Assembly (NCBI RefSeq): GCF_036169555.1
Contig: NZ_CP108032.1
Coordinates: 1,798,001 to 1,862,000 of the forward strand
DNA length: 64,000 nt
Direction: 5' to 3'
From: Streptomyces sp. NBC_00306
GTDB lineage: Bacteria > Actinomycetota > Actinomycetes > Streptomycetales > Streptomycetaceae
Within the stretch, counting starts at the first letter, position 1. Every line of letters starts with the position of its first letter. Of this stretch, positions 7,236 through 15,846 are shown piece after piece. A program made the translations under genes and the position numbers. The notes under the pieces are model-generated. The model saw only the letters and a program-made list of their open reading frames with translations, made no database searches and was not told the origin of the DNA.

Positions 7236-9074
7236 ATGCCTTCCTCAGTCGTACCGAGAACGGCCGCCGTCGCGGCCGTCGTCGCCTCCGCACTGGCCGC
7301 CGGTCTGCTGGCCGGATCCTCCGCCTCGGCAGCCGCCGGGGCCGAGACCCGGATCCATGACATTCAGGGCTCCACCCGGATATCCCCGCTCGTCGGGCAG
7401 CAGGTCACCGATGTCGCCGGCATCGTCACGGGCGTGCGGACCTACGGCTCGTCGCGCGGCTTCTGGTTCCAGGACCCGCAGGCCGACAAGAACCCCGCCA
7501 CGAGCGAGGGCATCTTCGTCTTCACCGGCGCCACCCCGACCGTCAAGGCCGGCGACTCGGTGCTGGTCTCCGGCACCGTGGGCGAGTTCATCCCGGGCGG
7601 CACCTCCTCCGGCAACCAGTCGCTGACGCAGATCTCCCGGCCGACGATCACGGTCGTCTCCGCCGACAACCCGCTGCCGGCTCCAGTCACCATCTCCGGC
7701 CGTTCCGTGCCCACGGCGTACACCCCGGCCGGTGACGCGGCCAACGGCGGCAGCATCAACGCCCTGCCGCTGAAGCCTCGCACGTACGCCCTGGACTACT
7801 ACGAGTCCCTCGAGGGCACCAACGTCCGCGTCGGCACCTCCCGCGTCGTCGGTGCGACCGACGCGTTCGCCGAGCTGTGGGTGACGGTCAAGCCGTTCGA
7901 GAACCCCACCACGTCCGGCGGTGCCCGCTACGGCTCGTACACCTCGCAGAACACCGGCCGGCTCCAGATCCAGTCGCTGACGCCCACCGCCGAGCAGCCC
8001 TTCCCCAAGGCGAACGTCGGCGACGTGCTCGCCGGACGGACCGAAGGGCCCCTGGACTTCAATCAGTTCGGCGGCTACACCCTGACCGCGCGCACGCTGG
8101 GCACGGTCGTGGACCGTGGTCTGGAGGCCGAGGAGACCCGCCCGCAGCGCCGGGGCGAGCTCGCCGTCGCCACGTACAACGTGGAGAACCTCGACCCGTC
8201 CGACCCGCAGGAGAAGTTCGACGCGCTGGCGAAGGCCGTCGTGGAGAACCTGTCCTCGCCCGACATCCTCGCCCTGGAGGAGATCCAGGACGACAACGGC
8301 GCGAAGAACGACGGCACGGTCGCCGCCGGTCAGACGGTCAAGAAGTTCACGGACGCGATCGCCGCGGCCGGCGGTCCGGTGTACGAGTGGCGCAGTGTGG
8401 ACCCGGAGAACAACAAGGACGGCGGCGAGCCCGGCGGCAACATCCGTCAGGTCTTCCTCTTCAACCCCGAGCGGGTCTCGTTCACCGACCGCGCCGGCGG
8501 CGACGCCACCACCGCGACCGGAGTCGTCAGGGAGCGCGGACGGGCGGCGCTGACGCTGTCCCCCGGCCGCGTCGACCCCGCGAACGCCGCCTGGGAGGCC
8601 AGCCGCAAGCCGCTGGCCGGTGAGTTCACCTTCCGCGGCCGTACGGTCTTCGTGATCGCCAACCACTTCGGCTCGAAGGGCGGCGACGAGGCTCTCACCG
8701 CCCACCGGCAGCCGCCGAACCGTTCCTCCGAGGTCAAGCGGCTCCAGCAGGCGCAGGCCGTGAACACCTTCGTCAAGCAGATCCTGAAGGCCGACCGCCG
8801 CGCCGACGTCCTGGTGCTCGGCGACATCAACGACTTCGAGTTCTCGGCGACGACGAAGGCGCTCACCGACGGCGGCGCGCTCTACCCGGCGATCAAGTCC
8901 CTGCCCAGGCCGGAGCGTTACTCCTACGTCTACCAGGGCAACAGCCAGGTGCTCGACCAGATCCTGACCAGCCCCTCGATCGACGACTTCGAGTACGACA
9001 GCGTGCACATCAACGCGGAGTTCGCGGACCAGAACAGCGACCACGACCCGCAGGTGCTGCGCTTCCGACCGTGA
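7236..9074 (+). CDS. Secreted endonuclease/exonuclease/phosphatase-family protein
   Basis: 612 residues. A Sec signal peptide occupies residues 1-31 (basic start, long Ala/Val core, ending SASA). Residues 40-330 form an OB-like/lamin-tail-like region (VGQQVTDVAGIVTGVR, SVLVSGTVGEF). Residues 340-612 are the EEP nuclease domain with ATYNVENL, the metal glutamate in ALEEIQD, NHFGSK, VLGDIND and the closing NSDHDPQVL with the catalytic histidine. It should hydrolyse extracellular DNA/RNA or phosphodiesters, supplying phosphate. CCGGAG lies 8 bases before the ATG at 7236; the in-frame ATG at 7143 would put 31 extra residues before the signal peptide and lies inside the promoter. Confidence 0.88.
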   Translation: MPSSVVPRTAAVAAVVASALAAGLLAGSSASAAAGAETRIHDIQGSTRISPLVGQQVTDVAGIVTGVRTYGSSRGFWFQDPQADKNPATSEGIFVFTGATPTVKAGDSVLVSGTVGEFIPGGTSSGNQSLTQISRPTITVVSADNPLPAPVTISGRSVPTAYTPAGDAANGGSINALPLKPRTYALDYYESLEGTNVRVGTSRVVGATDAFAELWVTVKPFENPTTSGGARYGSYTSQNTGRLQIQSLTPTAEQPFPKANVGDVLAGRTEGPLDFNQFGGYTLTARTLGTVVDRGLEAEETRPQRRGELAVATYNVENLDPSDPQEKFDALAKAVVENLSSPDILALEEIQDDNGAKNDGTVAAGQTVKKFTDAIAAAGGPVYEWRSVDPENNKDGGEPGGNIRQVFLFNPERVSFTDRAGGDATTATGVVRERGRAALTLSPGRVDPANAAWEASRKPLAGEFTFRGRTVFVIANHFGSKGGDEALTAHRQPPNRSSEVKRLQQAQAVNTFVKQILKADRRADVLVLGDINDFEFSATTKALTDGGALYPAIKSLPRPERYSYVYQGNSQVLDQILTSPSIDDFEYDSVHINAEFADQNSDHDPQVLRFRP

Positions 9075-9092
9075 CGCCGTAGTCATGCGACC

Positions 9093-9121
9093 CCGTGGAC
9101 CCGCGGTCCGCGGGTCCACGG
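9093..9121. terminator. Bidirectional terminator, 14-base perfect hairpin
   Basis: Arms 9093-9106 and 9108-9121 are exact complements around a single T, between the convergent nuclease gene (+) and the ABM-domain pseudogene (-). The tight loop means that a few inner pairs must open. Confidence 0.75.
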
Positions 9122-9142
9122 GTCCACGGGTCCACGGGTCCC
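9112..9142. repeat. 8-base tandem repeat GGGTCCAC
   Basis: Three exact copies at 9112, 9120 and 9128, followed by a partial GGGTCCC. The first copy is part of the terminator arm, so the tract looks like slippage from the hairpin. Confidence 0.8.
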
Positions 9143-9165
9143 GTGAGAAACCGGCACCACTGCCG

Positions 9166-9878
9166 CTACGTGCCCGCGCCGAGACTCAGCGCGGGCACGT
9201 AGCGGTTCACGCCGCCGCCGGTCACGCCGGGGTAGGTGCGGACCTTCTCCCACGGCCCGGTGGGCGAGCCGATGCCGGCGCCCGGCGCGCCCAGTGCCTC
9301 GAGGTGCGCGTCGGCGCTCTCCCACTCGGCGTAGTTCAGCACCCGCGTACCGTCCGTACCGATGTGGAAGTGACCGGCGATCCCGCCGGGGTGCGGATGC
9401 GGTTCGCTGTCCAGCGCGACGAAGACGGTGTCCACCCAGTCCCGCGCGCGTTCCGCGTCGGGGCCGTCGAACGCGACGTCCACGATCACCACGCAGCCCG
9501 GCACCCGCCGGTCGTCCCCGCCGAGCGAGGCGCTGCGGTAGAGCGCGTAGGAGTGCAGCCCGAGCCGCTCGATGCCGGGCACCGCCGCGTCGATCTCCGC
9601 GTTCCGGTCGTCCCGGAAGGTCCGGAGGAACTCCTGGTAGGCGTCCTCGCCGGTCCACTGCGAGTAGTGCAGCAGTGTGCGCCCGTCCTCGCCCCGGTGG
9701 ACGGTGTACGAGAGCAGTCCGGTGTCCGGAAGTCCCTGTTCCGCCAGGCCGTGGCGATGGCGTCGACGGTGGCCCGTTGCCGCTCGGGCGTGCCGACGTC
9801 CCAGGTCGAGGCCTTGACGACGCCGACACCCGGGCGGGCGAGGTCGGGCCTGGCGTCGGGCTGCACGGTCACGGTCAT
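9166..9878 (-). pseudogene. Tandem ABM-domain (antibiotic biosynthesis monooxygenase-like) protein, frameshifted
   Basis: The first 45 residues from the ATG at 9878 (MTVTVQPDARPDLARPGVGV to AWRNRDF) continue the homology in a second frame, which then reads LPDTGLLSYTVHRGEDG, HYSQWTGEDAYQEF and on to a second domain (VVIVDVAFDG, LNYAEWESADAHLEAL) ending at 9166. One extra base at the GG of 9728-9729 would restore a single protein of about 237 residues with two ABM dimeric alpha-beta barrel domains. GAGGGG precedes the ATG. The loss is a single base in a short run, so a sequencing error is possible; otherwise it is a recent pseudogene. The function of such stand-alone ABM proteins is generally unknown. 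Confidence 0.75.
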
Positions 9879-9956
9879 GGCGATGTCCCCTCGGCTCGGC
9901 GCACCCCTGCGGTGCGCCCGCTGATCACCAGCCTGGAACATCAACCTTGGTCGAGG

Positions 9957-10664
9957 TCAACTGCCCGGCTCTTCCCGCGGGAACGCCCAGGCAGTGACGT
10001 CCAGTTCGGCCGAGGTACCGATGTCGAGGAAGAACGGCACGGTCTGCTCCTTCTCCCCGCGGACGGGCGCGACCACCAGGTACGCCCCCGGCCGGACGGC
10101 GTCGAACGAGGTCACCCTGTTGTTCCAGTTCAGGACCGACACGGCACTCTTGCCGGGCGCCAGCGTGAGGGGCCGAGGTCCCTGGTCCCTGCTGGAGTCC
10201 GTATACGCGCCGTGCGTGACCTTCAGCTTCAGCGGGTCACGGTCCTTGTCGAGGGCGCCGATCTGCGGATAGCCCTCGACGCGGTACGGCTTCTTTCCGC
10301 AGTTCGTCAACCGGATCGTGGTGGCCCGCCGCCCCATCGCGGCGTCCACGACACCGGCGACGAGGGCAACTCCCGTGTCGGGACAGGCGGTTGGCGTGGC
10401 CTCCGGGAGCTGCTCCCCGTCGTTCGGGGTGCGCGGCCCCGGCGCGATCGAGGGCGGACCGGTGTACGGAGAGGGCGTCCCGGTGAGCTTGTCGGCGTGC
10501 ACCTTCCACCGCGAGTCGGGCGACGTGCTCGCACCGCTCGCGCCCACACCGCCCGACGCCTCCGCGCATCCTGCGAGGACGAGCGCGGCCACCGCCGTGA
10601 GCGCCGCTGCCGGCACCGCGCCGTTCCGTCGTGCCCTGCCTGTCCCGCCTGTCCCGTCCGTCAT
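9957..10664 (-). CDS. DUF4232 lipoprotein
   Basis: 235 residues. The N-terminus is basic, then hydrophobic (AALTAVAALVLAGC), with a lipobox cysteine near residue 33, so the protein is a membrane-anchored lipoprotein on the outside. After a Ser/Pro/Thr-rich linker, residues 90-235 form the beta-sandwich typical of DUF4232: TIRLTNCGKKPYRVEGYPQI, the LTLAPGKSAVSVLNW strand and the final FFLDIGTSAELDVTAW. Two cysteines (in TACPDTG and LTNCGKK) could form a disulfide. The start at 10664 is preceded by GGGAGGGGG; earlier Met codons at 10715 and 10688 lack this. No function is known for the family. Confidence 0.85.
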   Translation of the reverse strand: MTDGTGGTGRARRNGAVPAAALTAVAALVLAGCAEASGGVGASGASTSPDSRWKVHADKLTGTPSPYTGPPSIAPGPRTPNDGEQLPEATPTACPDTGVALVAGVVDAAMGRRATTIRLTNCGKKPYRVEGYPQIGALDKDRDPLKLKVTHGAYTDSSRDQGPRPLTLAPGKSAVSVLNWNNRVTSFDAVRPGAYLVVAPVRGEKEQTVPFFLDIGTSAELDVTAWAFPREEPGS

Positions 10665-10740
10665 GCCGGGCCCCCTCCCCTGTGACATGTCCCTGGTGGC
10701 GATCATGCCAGACATACATCGATCAACCGTTCAGCTTTGC

Positions 10741-10769
10741 TTGCCCCTCACCCCAAGAAGATCTAAGTA
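10741..10769 (+). promoter_or_regulatory. Leaderless promoter of dapA
   Basis: TTGCCC (10741-10746), a 17-base spacer and TAAGTA (10764-10769) end 7 bases before the ATG at 10777, so the transcript should begin at the start codon. The -10 deviates from TANNNT at its last base. Confidence 0.5.
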
Positions 10770-10776
10770 GACCTAC

Positions 10777-11691
10777 ATGGTCTCGCAGGCCGAGACTGCT
10801 GGGATGACCACACCGCACCCCTTCGGCCGGGCGCTCTGCGCGATGATCACTCCGTTCACCGACGCCGGCGGACCGGATCTGGACGCCGCCGCACGTCATG
10901 CCGCCCACCTGGTGGCCGAGGGCTGCGACGGGCTGGTGCTCAGCGGGACCACCGGCGAGTCCCCCACCACGACGGACGCCGAGAAGACAGCACTGGTCCG
11001 GGCGGTGCGCACGGCGGTGGGCGACGGGGTGCCGGTCGTGGCGGGCACCGGCACCGCGGACACCCGGCACACGGTGGAACAGGCGCGGGCCGCCGAAGCG
11101 GCGGGCGCCGACGGGGTCCTGGTGGTGACCCCGTACTACAGCCGCCCGCCGCAGGCGGCCCTGGAGGCGCACTTCCGCCGGGTCGCGGACGCCGTCGGCG
11201 TCCCGGTGATGCTCTACGACATCCCGGGCCGCACGGGCACCCGGATCGAGGTCGAGACGATGCTGCGGCTGGCGGACCATCCGCGGATCGTGGCGGTGAA
11301 GGACTGCGCGTACGACCTGCTGGGTTCCACCAAGGTGATCGCGCGGACCTCGCTCGCGTACTACTCCGGGTGCGAGGAGCTGAATCTGCCGCTGTACGCC
11401 GTCGGCGGGGCGGGCTTCGTCAGCACGGTCGCCAACATCGTCCCGGGGCCGCTGCGCGAGGTGCTCGACGCCTTCGACCGGGGTGACACCGCCCGGGCCG
11501 CCCGTCTGAACCAACTCCTGCTGCCGCTCACGGAGTTGATGATGGCCTCCGGACTGCCGGGCACGGTGACGGCGAAGGCGCTGCTGGACGCGGGCCCGGT
11601 CCGGGAACCGCTGCAGCCCGCCGGCCGCGAGGCGACCGACGGGCTGCGCAGGGCGTACGGCGAACTGCTCGCCGCCCTCGGAGATGCGTGA
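10777..11691 (+). CDS. dapA: 4-hydroxy-tetrahydrodipicolinate synthase
   Basis: 304 residues, a TIM-barrel aldolase of the DapA/NanA superfamily. It has the substrate motif SGTTGESPT near residue 52, the PYYSRP tyrosine loop, the YDIPGRTGT segment, and the Schiff-base lysine in IVAVKDCAY near residue 172. It condenses pyruvate with aspartate-semialdehyde to start the lysine/diaminopimelate branch. The ATG at 10777 is chosen because a promoter predicts a leaderless transcript there; an in-frame ATG at 10804 is the alternative and would remove nine residues. It converges on dapD, the next but one enzyme of the same pathway. Streptomyces usually have several DapA-like proteins, so the physiological substrate is likely but not certain. 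Confidence 0.88.
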   Translation: MVSQAETAGMTTPHPFGRALCAMITPFTDAGGPDLDAAARHAAHLVAEGCDGLVLSGTTGESPTTTDAEKTALVRAVRTAVGDGVPVVAGTGTADTRHTVEQARAAEAAGADGVLVVTPYYSRPPQAALEAHFRRVADAVGVPVMLYDIPGRTGTRIEVETMLRLADHPRIVAVKDCAYDLLGSTKVIARTSLAYYSGCEELNLPLYAVGGAGFVSTVANIVPGPLREVLDAFDRGDTARAARLNQLLLPLTELMMASGLPGTVTAKALLDAGPVREPLQPAGREATDGLRRAYGELLAALGDA

Positions 11692-11732
11692 GGCCCCAAG
11701 CTCCTGAGCTCCTGAGCTCCTGGCAGGGGACC

Positions 11733-12722
11733 CTAGTTGTGGCTGTGCAGGACCTCGTTGAGGCCGCCCCAGACCGCGTTGTTCGGCCGGGCCTCGACGG
11801 CGCCGGTGACCGAGTTGCGGCGGAAGAGGATGTTGGAGGCGCCGGAGAGTTCACGGGCCTTGACGATCTGACCGTCGGGCATGGTGATCCGGGTACCCGC
11901 CGTGACGTACAGACCGGCCTCGACGACGCACTCGTCGCCGAGCGCGATGCCCACACCGGCCTCGGCGCCGACGAGGCAGCGCTCACCGACGGAGATGATG
12001 ACATTGCCGCCGCCCGAGAGCGTGCCCATCGTGGAGGCGCCGCCGCCGATGTCGGAGCCGTTGCCCACGACGACACCCGCGGAGATCCGGCCCTCGACCA
12101 TGGAGGTACCCAGCGTGCCGGCGTTGAAGTTGACGAAGCCCTCGTGCATCACGGTGGTGCCCTCGGCGAGGTGCGCACCGAGGCGCACCCGGTCGGCGTC
12201 GGCGATACGGACGCCCTTCGGGGCGACGTAGTCCGTCATCCGCGGGAACTTGTCGACGCTGGTCACCTGAAGGTGCAGTCCTTCGGCACGGGCGTTGAGC
12301 CGTACCGTCTCCAGCGCGTCGACGGCGACCGGACCGAGCGAGGTCCAGGCGACGTTGGCGAGCAGGCCGAAGAGTCCGTCCAGGCTCTGGCCGTGCGGCT
12401 TGACCAGCCGGTGGCTCAGCAGGTGGAGGCGGAGGTAGGCGTCGTGCGCGTCGAGCGGCTTCTCGTCGAGCGAGGAGATGACCGTGCGGACGGCGACGAC
12501 CTCGACACCGCGGCGGGCGTCGGGTCCGACGGCCTTCGCGGCTCCTTCGCCGAGCAGTTCGACGGCCCGCTCGGCGGTGAGCCGCTCGGTGCCGGCGGGA
12601 CCCGGCTCGGCGGTGAGCGCGGGGGCGGGGAACCAGGTGTCGAGGACGGTGCCGTCGGCCGCGATGGTGGCGAGCCCGGCGGCGACGGCGCCGGTGGTGC
12701 GAGGAGCAGTGGTGTCGGTCAT
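11733..12722 (-). CDS. dapD: Tetrahydrodipicolinate N-succinyltransferase (actinobacterial type)
   Basis: 329 residues. The N-terminal half is a mixed domain ([13 protein letters not shown] at its end), the C-terminal half is a left-handed beta-helix made of hexapeptide repeats ([46 protein letters not shown]). Family members form trimers and transfer succinyl from succinyl-CoA to tetrahydrodipicolinate, the second committed step towards meso-diaminopimelate and lysine. The motif [12 protein letters not shown] contributes to the active site. It is convergent with dapA at a gap of 41 bases which contains three copies of GAGCTCCT, and is followed by an MFS transporter gene 43 bases upstream on the same strand. 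Confidence 0.92.
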   Translation of the reverse strand: MTDTTAPRTTGAVAAGLATIAADGTVLDTWFPAPALTAEPGPAGTERLTAERAVELLGEGAAKAVGPDARRGVEVVAVRTVISSLDEKPLDAHDAYLRLHLLSHRLVKPHGQSLDGLFGLLANVAWTSLGPVAVDALETVRLNARAEGLHLQVTSVDKFPRMTDYVAPKGVRIADADRVRLGAHLAEGTTVMHEGFVNFNAGTLGTSMVEGRISAGVVVGNGSDIGGGASTMGTLSGGGNVIISVGERCLVGAEAGVGIALGDECVVEAGLYVTAGTRITMPDGQIVKARELSGASNILFRRNSVTGAVEARPNNAVWGGLNEVLHSHN

Positions 12723-12765
12723 GGGGAAAACCTAACCGGCGCGGCGCCCGCCGGGCGAACCGGTC

Positions 12766-13923
12766 TCACGTCCCGGTCGCGAGCACCGCGAGCCCCGCGG
12801 CTCCGGCGAGCACCGCGCACGCCGGCCACAGCAGACCGGGTGCGGCGGAGTAGAGCAGACCGCCGATCGGCGGGGCCAGCACCTGCCCGCTGATGGAGGC
12901 GCCGGCGTACAGACTCTGGAACCTGCCCTGCGCGTGGGCGGGGGCCTCGTCGGCCACATAGGCGGTGGCGGTGGTCTTGTAGAGGATCTCCCCGGCGGTC
13001 AGCGACAGCATCATGGTGATCGCGAAGAGGAGTCCCGCGCCGGGTATCAGGAAGGCGTAGCCGAGCCCGACGAGCAGCAGTCCGGTGCCGATGACGGGGA
13101 GCGGGGCACGTCTGCGCAGGGCGTGGGCGACGGGGAGTTCGAGGCACAGGATGACGCCGCCGTTGACGGCGAGGAGCCAGCCGTAGACCTGGGTGTCCAG
13201 TCCGTGATCGGCGAGTGAGAGCGGCAGCGTCGAGTACTGCTGCCGGTAGACGAGATCGACGCAGCCGATCGCGAGGAGCAGCACCAGCACGGCGGGCCGC
13301 GCGCGCAGTTCGTGCAGGACGCCGGGGGCGTCGGGGTCGCGTACGGGCTTGGCGTGCACGGCCGCCCGGGCCGGGAGTACGCGCGAGGCGTAGCCGGCGA
13401 AGGCGAGCGTCCCGAGGCCGTCGGCGACGAAGAGCCAGTCGTAGGAGACGGTGGTGGCGAGCAGCGCGCCGAGCGGCGGCCCGAGGGTGAAGCCGGCGTT
13501 GCCCGCGAAGCGCATCACGGCGAAGCCCTGGCGGCGCGAGCCCTCGGGGACGGAGACGGCGACGAGTGCGGCGCTCGCGGCCCGGACGACGCCGGTGGCG
13601 TACTCGGCGAGCGGCAGGGCGGCACAGAGCACGGGGATCGGGAGCACCGGCAGGGCGACGAGCACCACGCCGGCGACCGTCGCGCCGGCGAGGAGGGCCC
13701 GGCGATGACCGTGCCGGTCACCGAACCATCCACCGGTGAAGTTGCCGGCGACGAGCCCGGCGCCCCCGATACCGCTGACGAGGCCCGCCTCGGCGACGGT
13801 GAGACCGCGAGGGCCGGTCAGATAGAGGAAGAGATAGACGAAGGTGAAGCTGACGGCGGAGTTGAAGAACGCCCCGAAGGCGAGCATCCGCACGGTCCGT
13901 GGCACGTTCCGCAGCATGGTCAC
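12766..13923 (-). CDS. MFS transporter, probable drug or metabolite exporter
   Basis: 385 residues with about twelve hydrophobic segments. The loop between helices 2 and 3 carries the MFS signature GGWFGDRHGHRRAL. Helices 7-12 follow a short charged loop (HAKPVRDPDAPG). It belongs to the 12-helix drug:proton antiporter-like group, but the substrate is not deducible. The start is a GTG at 13923 with GGGGGG 5 bases upstream. It may be co-transcribed with dapD, which follows after 43 bases. Confidence 0.85.
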   Translation of the reverse strand: MTMLRNVPRTVRMLAFGAFFNSAVSFTFVYLFLYLTGPRGLTVAEAGLVSGIGGAGLVAGNFTGGWFGDRHGHRRALLAGATVAGVVLVALPVLPIPVLCAALPLAEYATGVVRAASAALVAVSVPEGSRRQGFAVMRFAGNAGFTLGPPLGALLATTVSYDWLFVADGLGTLAFAGYASRVLPARAAVHAKPVRDPDAPGVLHELRARPAVLVLLLAIGCVDLVYRQQYSTLPLSLADHGLDTQVYGWLLAVNGGVILCLELPVAHALRRRAPLPVIGTGLLLVGLGYAFLIPGAGLLFAITMMLSLTAGEILYKTTATAYVADEAPAHAQGRFQSLYAGASISGQVLAPPIGGLLYSAAPGLLWPACAVLAGAAGLAVLATGT

Positions 13924-14055
13924 ATCGCCCCCCGAGTGAGTCTCTATCGGGAACTGACTATCTCAACGGGCGGGAGCAAGGTCAACGGGCTTTGTCCGTG
14001 GCGGTGTTCGGAGGTGGTTCGGACGGCGTTCGGACGACGGCTGTTCAGCCGATGT

Positions 14056-14592
14056 TCAGCCGATGACGCGGGCCAGCACGTCCCGCGCGTAGTCCGCGTC
14101 GTACGGCGCGTCGGTGAGGAGCACCTGGAGACAGACACCGTCCATCAGCGCCATCAGAGCGCGGGCCGTGACGGGATCGGTCCTGCGGGCCAGGATCCCG
14201 GCGACCGAGTCGGTCCACTCCGCGGCCACCGGCCGAAGCGCGGGCCTGCGCAGGGCTGCCAGATAGAGCTCGTACTCCAGCTCCACCCCGGTGCGCTCCC
14301 CCGAGAGCCACTCCCCCATCAGCCGGGCGAGTTCGGTGGCGAGATCGGCGTCCGGGTCGGCGAGTGCGCGGCTGTCGCGCACCGCCGCTCCGAAGCCCTC
14401 GTTGGCCTGCCGCAGCGCGGCGACCAGCAGCTCGTCCAGCGAGGCGAAGTGGTACGTCGTCGAGCCGAGCGGCACATCGGCCTCGGCCGCCACCGTGCGA
14501 TGGCTGAGCCCGGCGATCCCGCGGCGCCCGACCACCCGGATCGCGGCGTCGATGATGCGCTGGCGGCGCTCGGGGTCGTAACGGCGAGGCAT
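14056..14592 (-). CDS. TetR-family regulator paired with an SMR efflux pump
   Basis: 178 residues. Residues 8-55 are the TetR helix-turn-helix (QRIIDAAIRVVGRRGIAGLS then AEADVPLGSTTYHFASLDEL), the rest is an all-helical ligand domain (FGAAVRDSRALADPD, WLSGERTGVELEYEL). The ATG overlaps the TGA of the upstream SMR gene as ATGA, so translation is coupled and the regulator is made with the pump it presumably represses. Probable inducers are the cationic compounds exported by the pump. Confidence 0.88.
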   Translation of the reverse strand: MPRRYDPERRQRIIDAAIRVVGRRGIAGLSHRTVAAEADVPLGSTTYHFASLDELLVAALRQANEGFGAAVRDSRALADPDADLATELARLMGEWLSGERTGVELEYELYLAALRRPALRPVAAEWTDSVAGILARRTDPVTARALMALMDGVCLQVLLTDAPYDADYARDVLARVIG

Positions 14593-14912
14593 CAGTGCGC
14601 CCCGCCCAGATTCAGCACCACCACTCCGGCGATCACCAGCAGGATGCCGCCGATCTTCACCAGGCTGGTCGACTCCCCCAGGAAGATCATGCCGATGGCG
14701 GCCACCGCCGCGGTGCCGATGCCCGCCCAGATCGCGTAGGCGGTGCCCACGGACATGGTCTTGAGGGTCTGGGCGAGCAGAGAGAAGGCGATCACATAGC
14801 CGAGGACGGTCAGCACCGAGGGCCACAGCTTGGTGAAGCCGTCGCTGTACTTCATGGCCGTGGTGCCGGCCACCTCCGCGACGATGGCCGCGGCGAGCAG
14901 TCCGTATCCCAT
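14592..14912 (-). CDS. Small multidrug resistance (SMR) family efflux protein
   Basis: 106 residues and four transmembrane helices, exactly the family size. The essential glutamate sits in the first helix (AIVAEVAGTTAMKYSDGF), and the helix 3 motif AYAIWAGIGTA is typical of the family. SMR proteins work as dual-topology dimers exchanging protons for quaternary ammonium compounds or guanidinium. The start at 14912 gives the standard N-terminus MGYGLLAAA; an upstream ATG at 14966 would add 18 residues lying over the repeats of the control region. Confidence 0.9.
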   Translation of the reverse strand: MGYGLLAAAIVAEVAGTTAMKYSDGFTKLWPSVLTVLGYVIAFSLLAQTLKTMSVGTAYAIWAGIGTAAVAAIGMIFLGESTSLVKIGGILLVIAGVVVLNLGGAH

Positions 14913-14913
14913 G

Positions 14914-14954
14914 CGTACAAGCGTACACAACGTTGCGTACGACCGTACACAACG
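14914..14954. promoter_or_regulatory. Repeat-rich control region of the SMR-TetR unit
   Basis: CGTACACAACG occurs twice (14922-14932 and 14944-14954, 22 bases apart), and GTAC-AAGC-GTAC (14914-14925) lies between the first copy and the start codon. Such repeats directly upstream of a TetR-regulated pump suggest the operator; the exact promoter is not clear. Confidence 0.45.
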
Positions 14955-14972
14955 CGCGCTGCACACACGACG

Positions 14973-15015
14973 AAGCGGCCGTGCCCACCGGATGGCCCGG
15001 CGGTCACGGCCGCTT
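14973..15015 (-). terminator. Terminator of the suf operon
   Basis: Arms 14973-14983 and 15005-15015 (AAGCGGCCGTG and its complement) lie 20 bases downstream of the stop of the last suf gene. Confidence 0.7.
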
Positions 15016-15035
15016 GTGTCGTACGGGAAGACGGA

Positions 15036-15374
15036 TCAGACGTTGAACCCCAGCGCGCGCAGCTGCTCGCGCCCGTCGTCCGTGATCTTGTCCGGGCCCC
15101 ACGGCGGCATCCAGACCCAGTTGATCTTCAGCTCGTTGACGAGACCGTCCGTCGCCGACTTCGCCTGGTCCTCGATCACATCGGTCAGCGGGCAGGCCGC
15201 CGACGTCAGCGTCATGTCCAGCGTCGCGATGTTGGAGTCGTCGATGTGGATGCCGTAGATCAGACCGAGGTTGACCACGTCGATGCCCAGCTCGGGGTCG
15301 ACGACGTCGTACAGCGCCTCGCGGACTTCTTCCTCGGAGGCCGGCTTCAGCGCCGCCCCTGCGTTCTCCGTCAT
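15036..15374 (-). CDS. sufT: MIP18/DUF59-family Fe-S maturation protein (SufT-like)
   Basis: 112 residues. The DUF59 core runs from EALYDVVDPELGIDVVNLGL to the conserved cysteine motif SAACPLTDVIED near residue 62, with a C-terminal WVWMPPWGPDKI strand. Proteins of this family help transfer assembled iron-sulfur clusters to client proteins. It is the last gene of the suf operon; its ATG overlaps the stop of sufU as ATGA. A PaaD-like role is less likely given this context. Confidence 0.9.
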   Translation of the reverse strand: MTENAGAALKPASEEEVREALYDVVDPELGIDVVNLGLIYGIHIDDSNIATLDMTLTSAACPLTDVIEDQAKSATDGLVNELKINWVWMPPWGPDKITDDGREQLRALGFNV

Positions 15375-15835
15375 GCCGTCTTCCTCTCGGGGCTCTCACC
15401 CAGCGCCTGTGCGGTCGCGTCCTTCCAAGCCATCCAGCTCAGCAGTGCGCACTTCACCCGGGCCGGGTACTTGGAGACACCGGCGAACGCGACCGCGTCC
15501 TCCAGCACCTCCTCCATCGCGTCGTCGGGCTCGATCTGGCCCTTGGACTGCATCAGCTCCAGGAAGGTCGCCTGGATCTTCTGCGCGTCCGCGAGGTCCT
15601 TGCCGACCAGCAGGTCGTTGAGCACGGAGGCACTGGCCTGGCTGATGGAACAGCCCTGGCCCTCGTAGCTCACGTCCTCGATGCGGTCGCCGTCGTACTT
15701 CACGCGCAGCGTGATCTCGTCACCGCACGTCGGGTTGACGTGGTGCACCTCGGCGTCGCCGTCCCGCAGACCACGCCCGTGCGGGTGCTTGTAGTGGTCC
15801 AGGATGACTTCCTGGTACATCGAATCCAGCTTCAC
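15371..15835 (-). CDS. sufU: SufU, zinc-dependent sulfur transfer partner of SufS
   Basis: 154 residues. The three conserved cysteines are in NPTCGDEITLRV, GQGCSISQAS and RVKCALLSW, with the aspartate after the first cysteine. In Gram-positive bacteria SufU binds zinc through these residues and accepts persulfide sulfur from the cysteine desulfurase SufS rather than serving as a scaffold. It follows sufS after 11 bases and overlaps sufT, so all three are one mRNA. Confidence 0.95.
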   Translation of the reverse strand: MKLDSMYQEVILDHYKHPHGRGLRDGDAEVHHVNPTCGDEITLRVKYDGDRIEDVSYEGQGCSISQASASVLNDLLVGKDLADAQKIQATFLELMQSKGQIEPDDAMEEVLEDAVAFAGVSKYPARVKCALLSWMAWKDATAQALGESPERKTA

Positions 15836-15846
15836 GCGTCAATCCC

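Noticed and set aside
13924..14055. Short palindromic bits near the MFS start (GACTATCTC, GTCTCTATC)
   Set aside because: Arms are short and imperfect; no promoter with acceptable spacing could be assigned.
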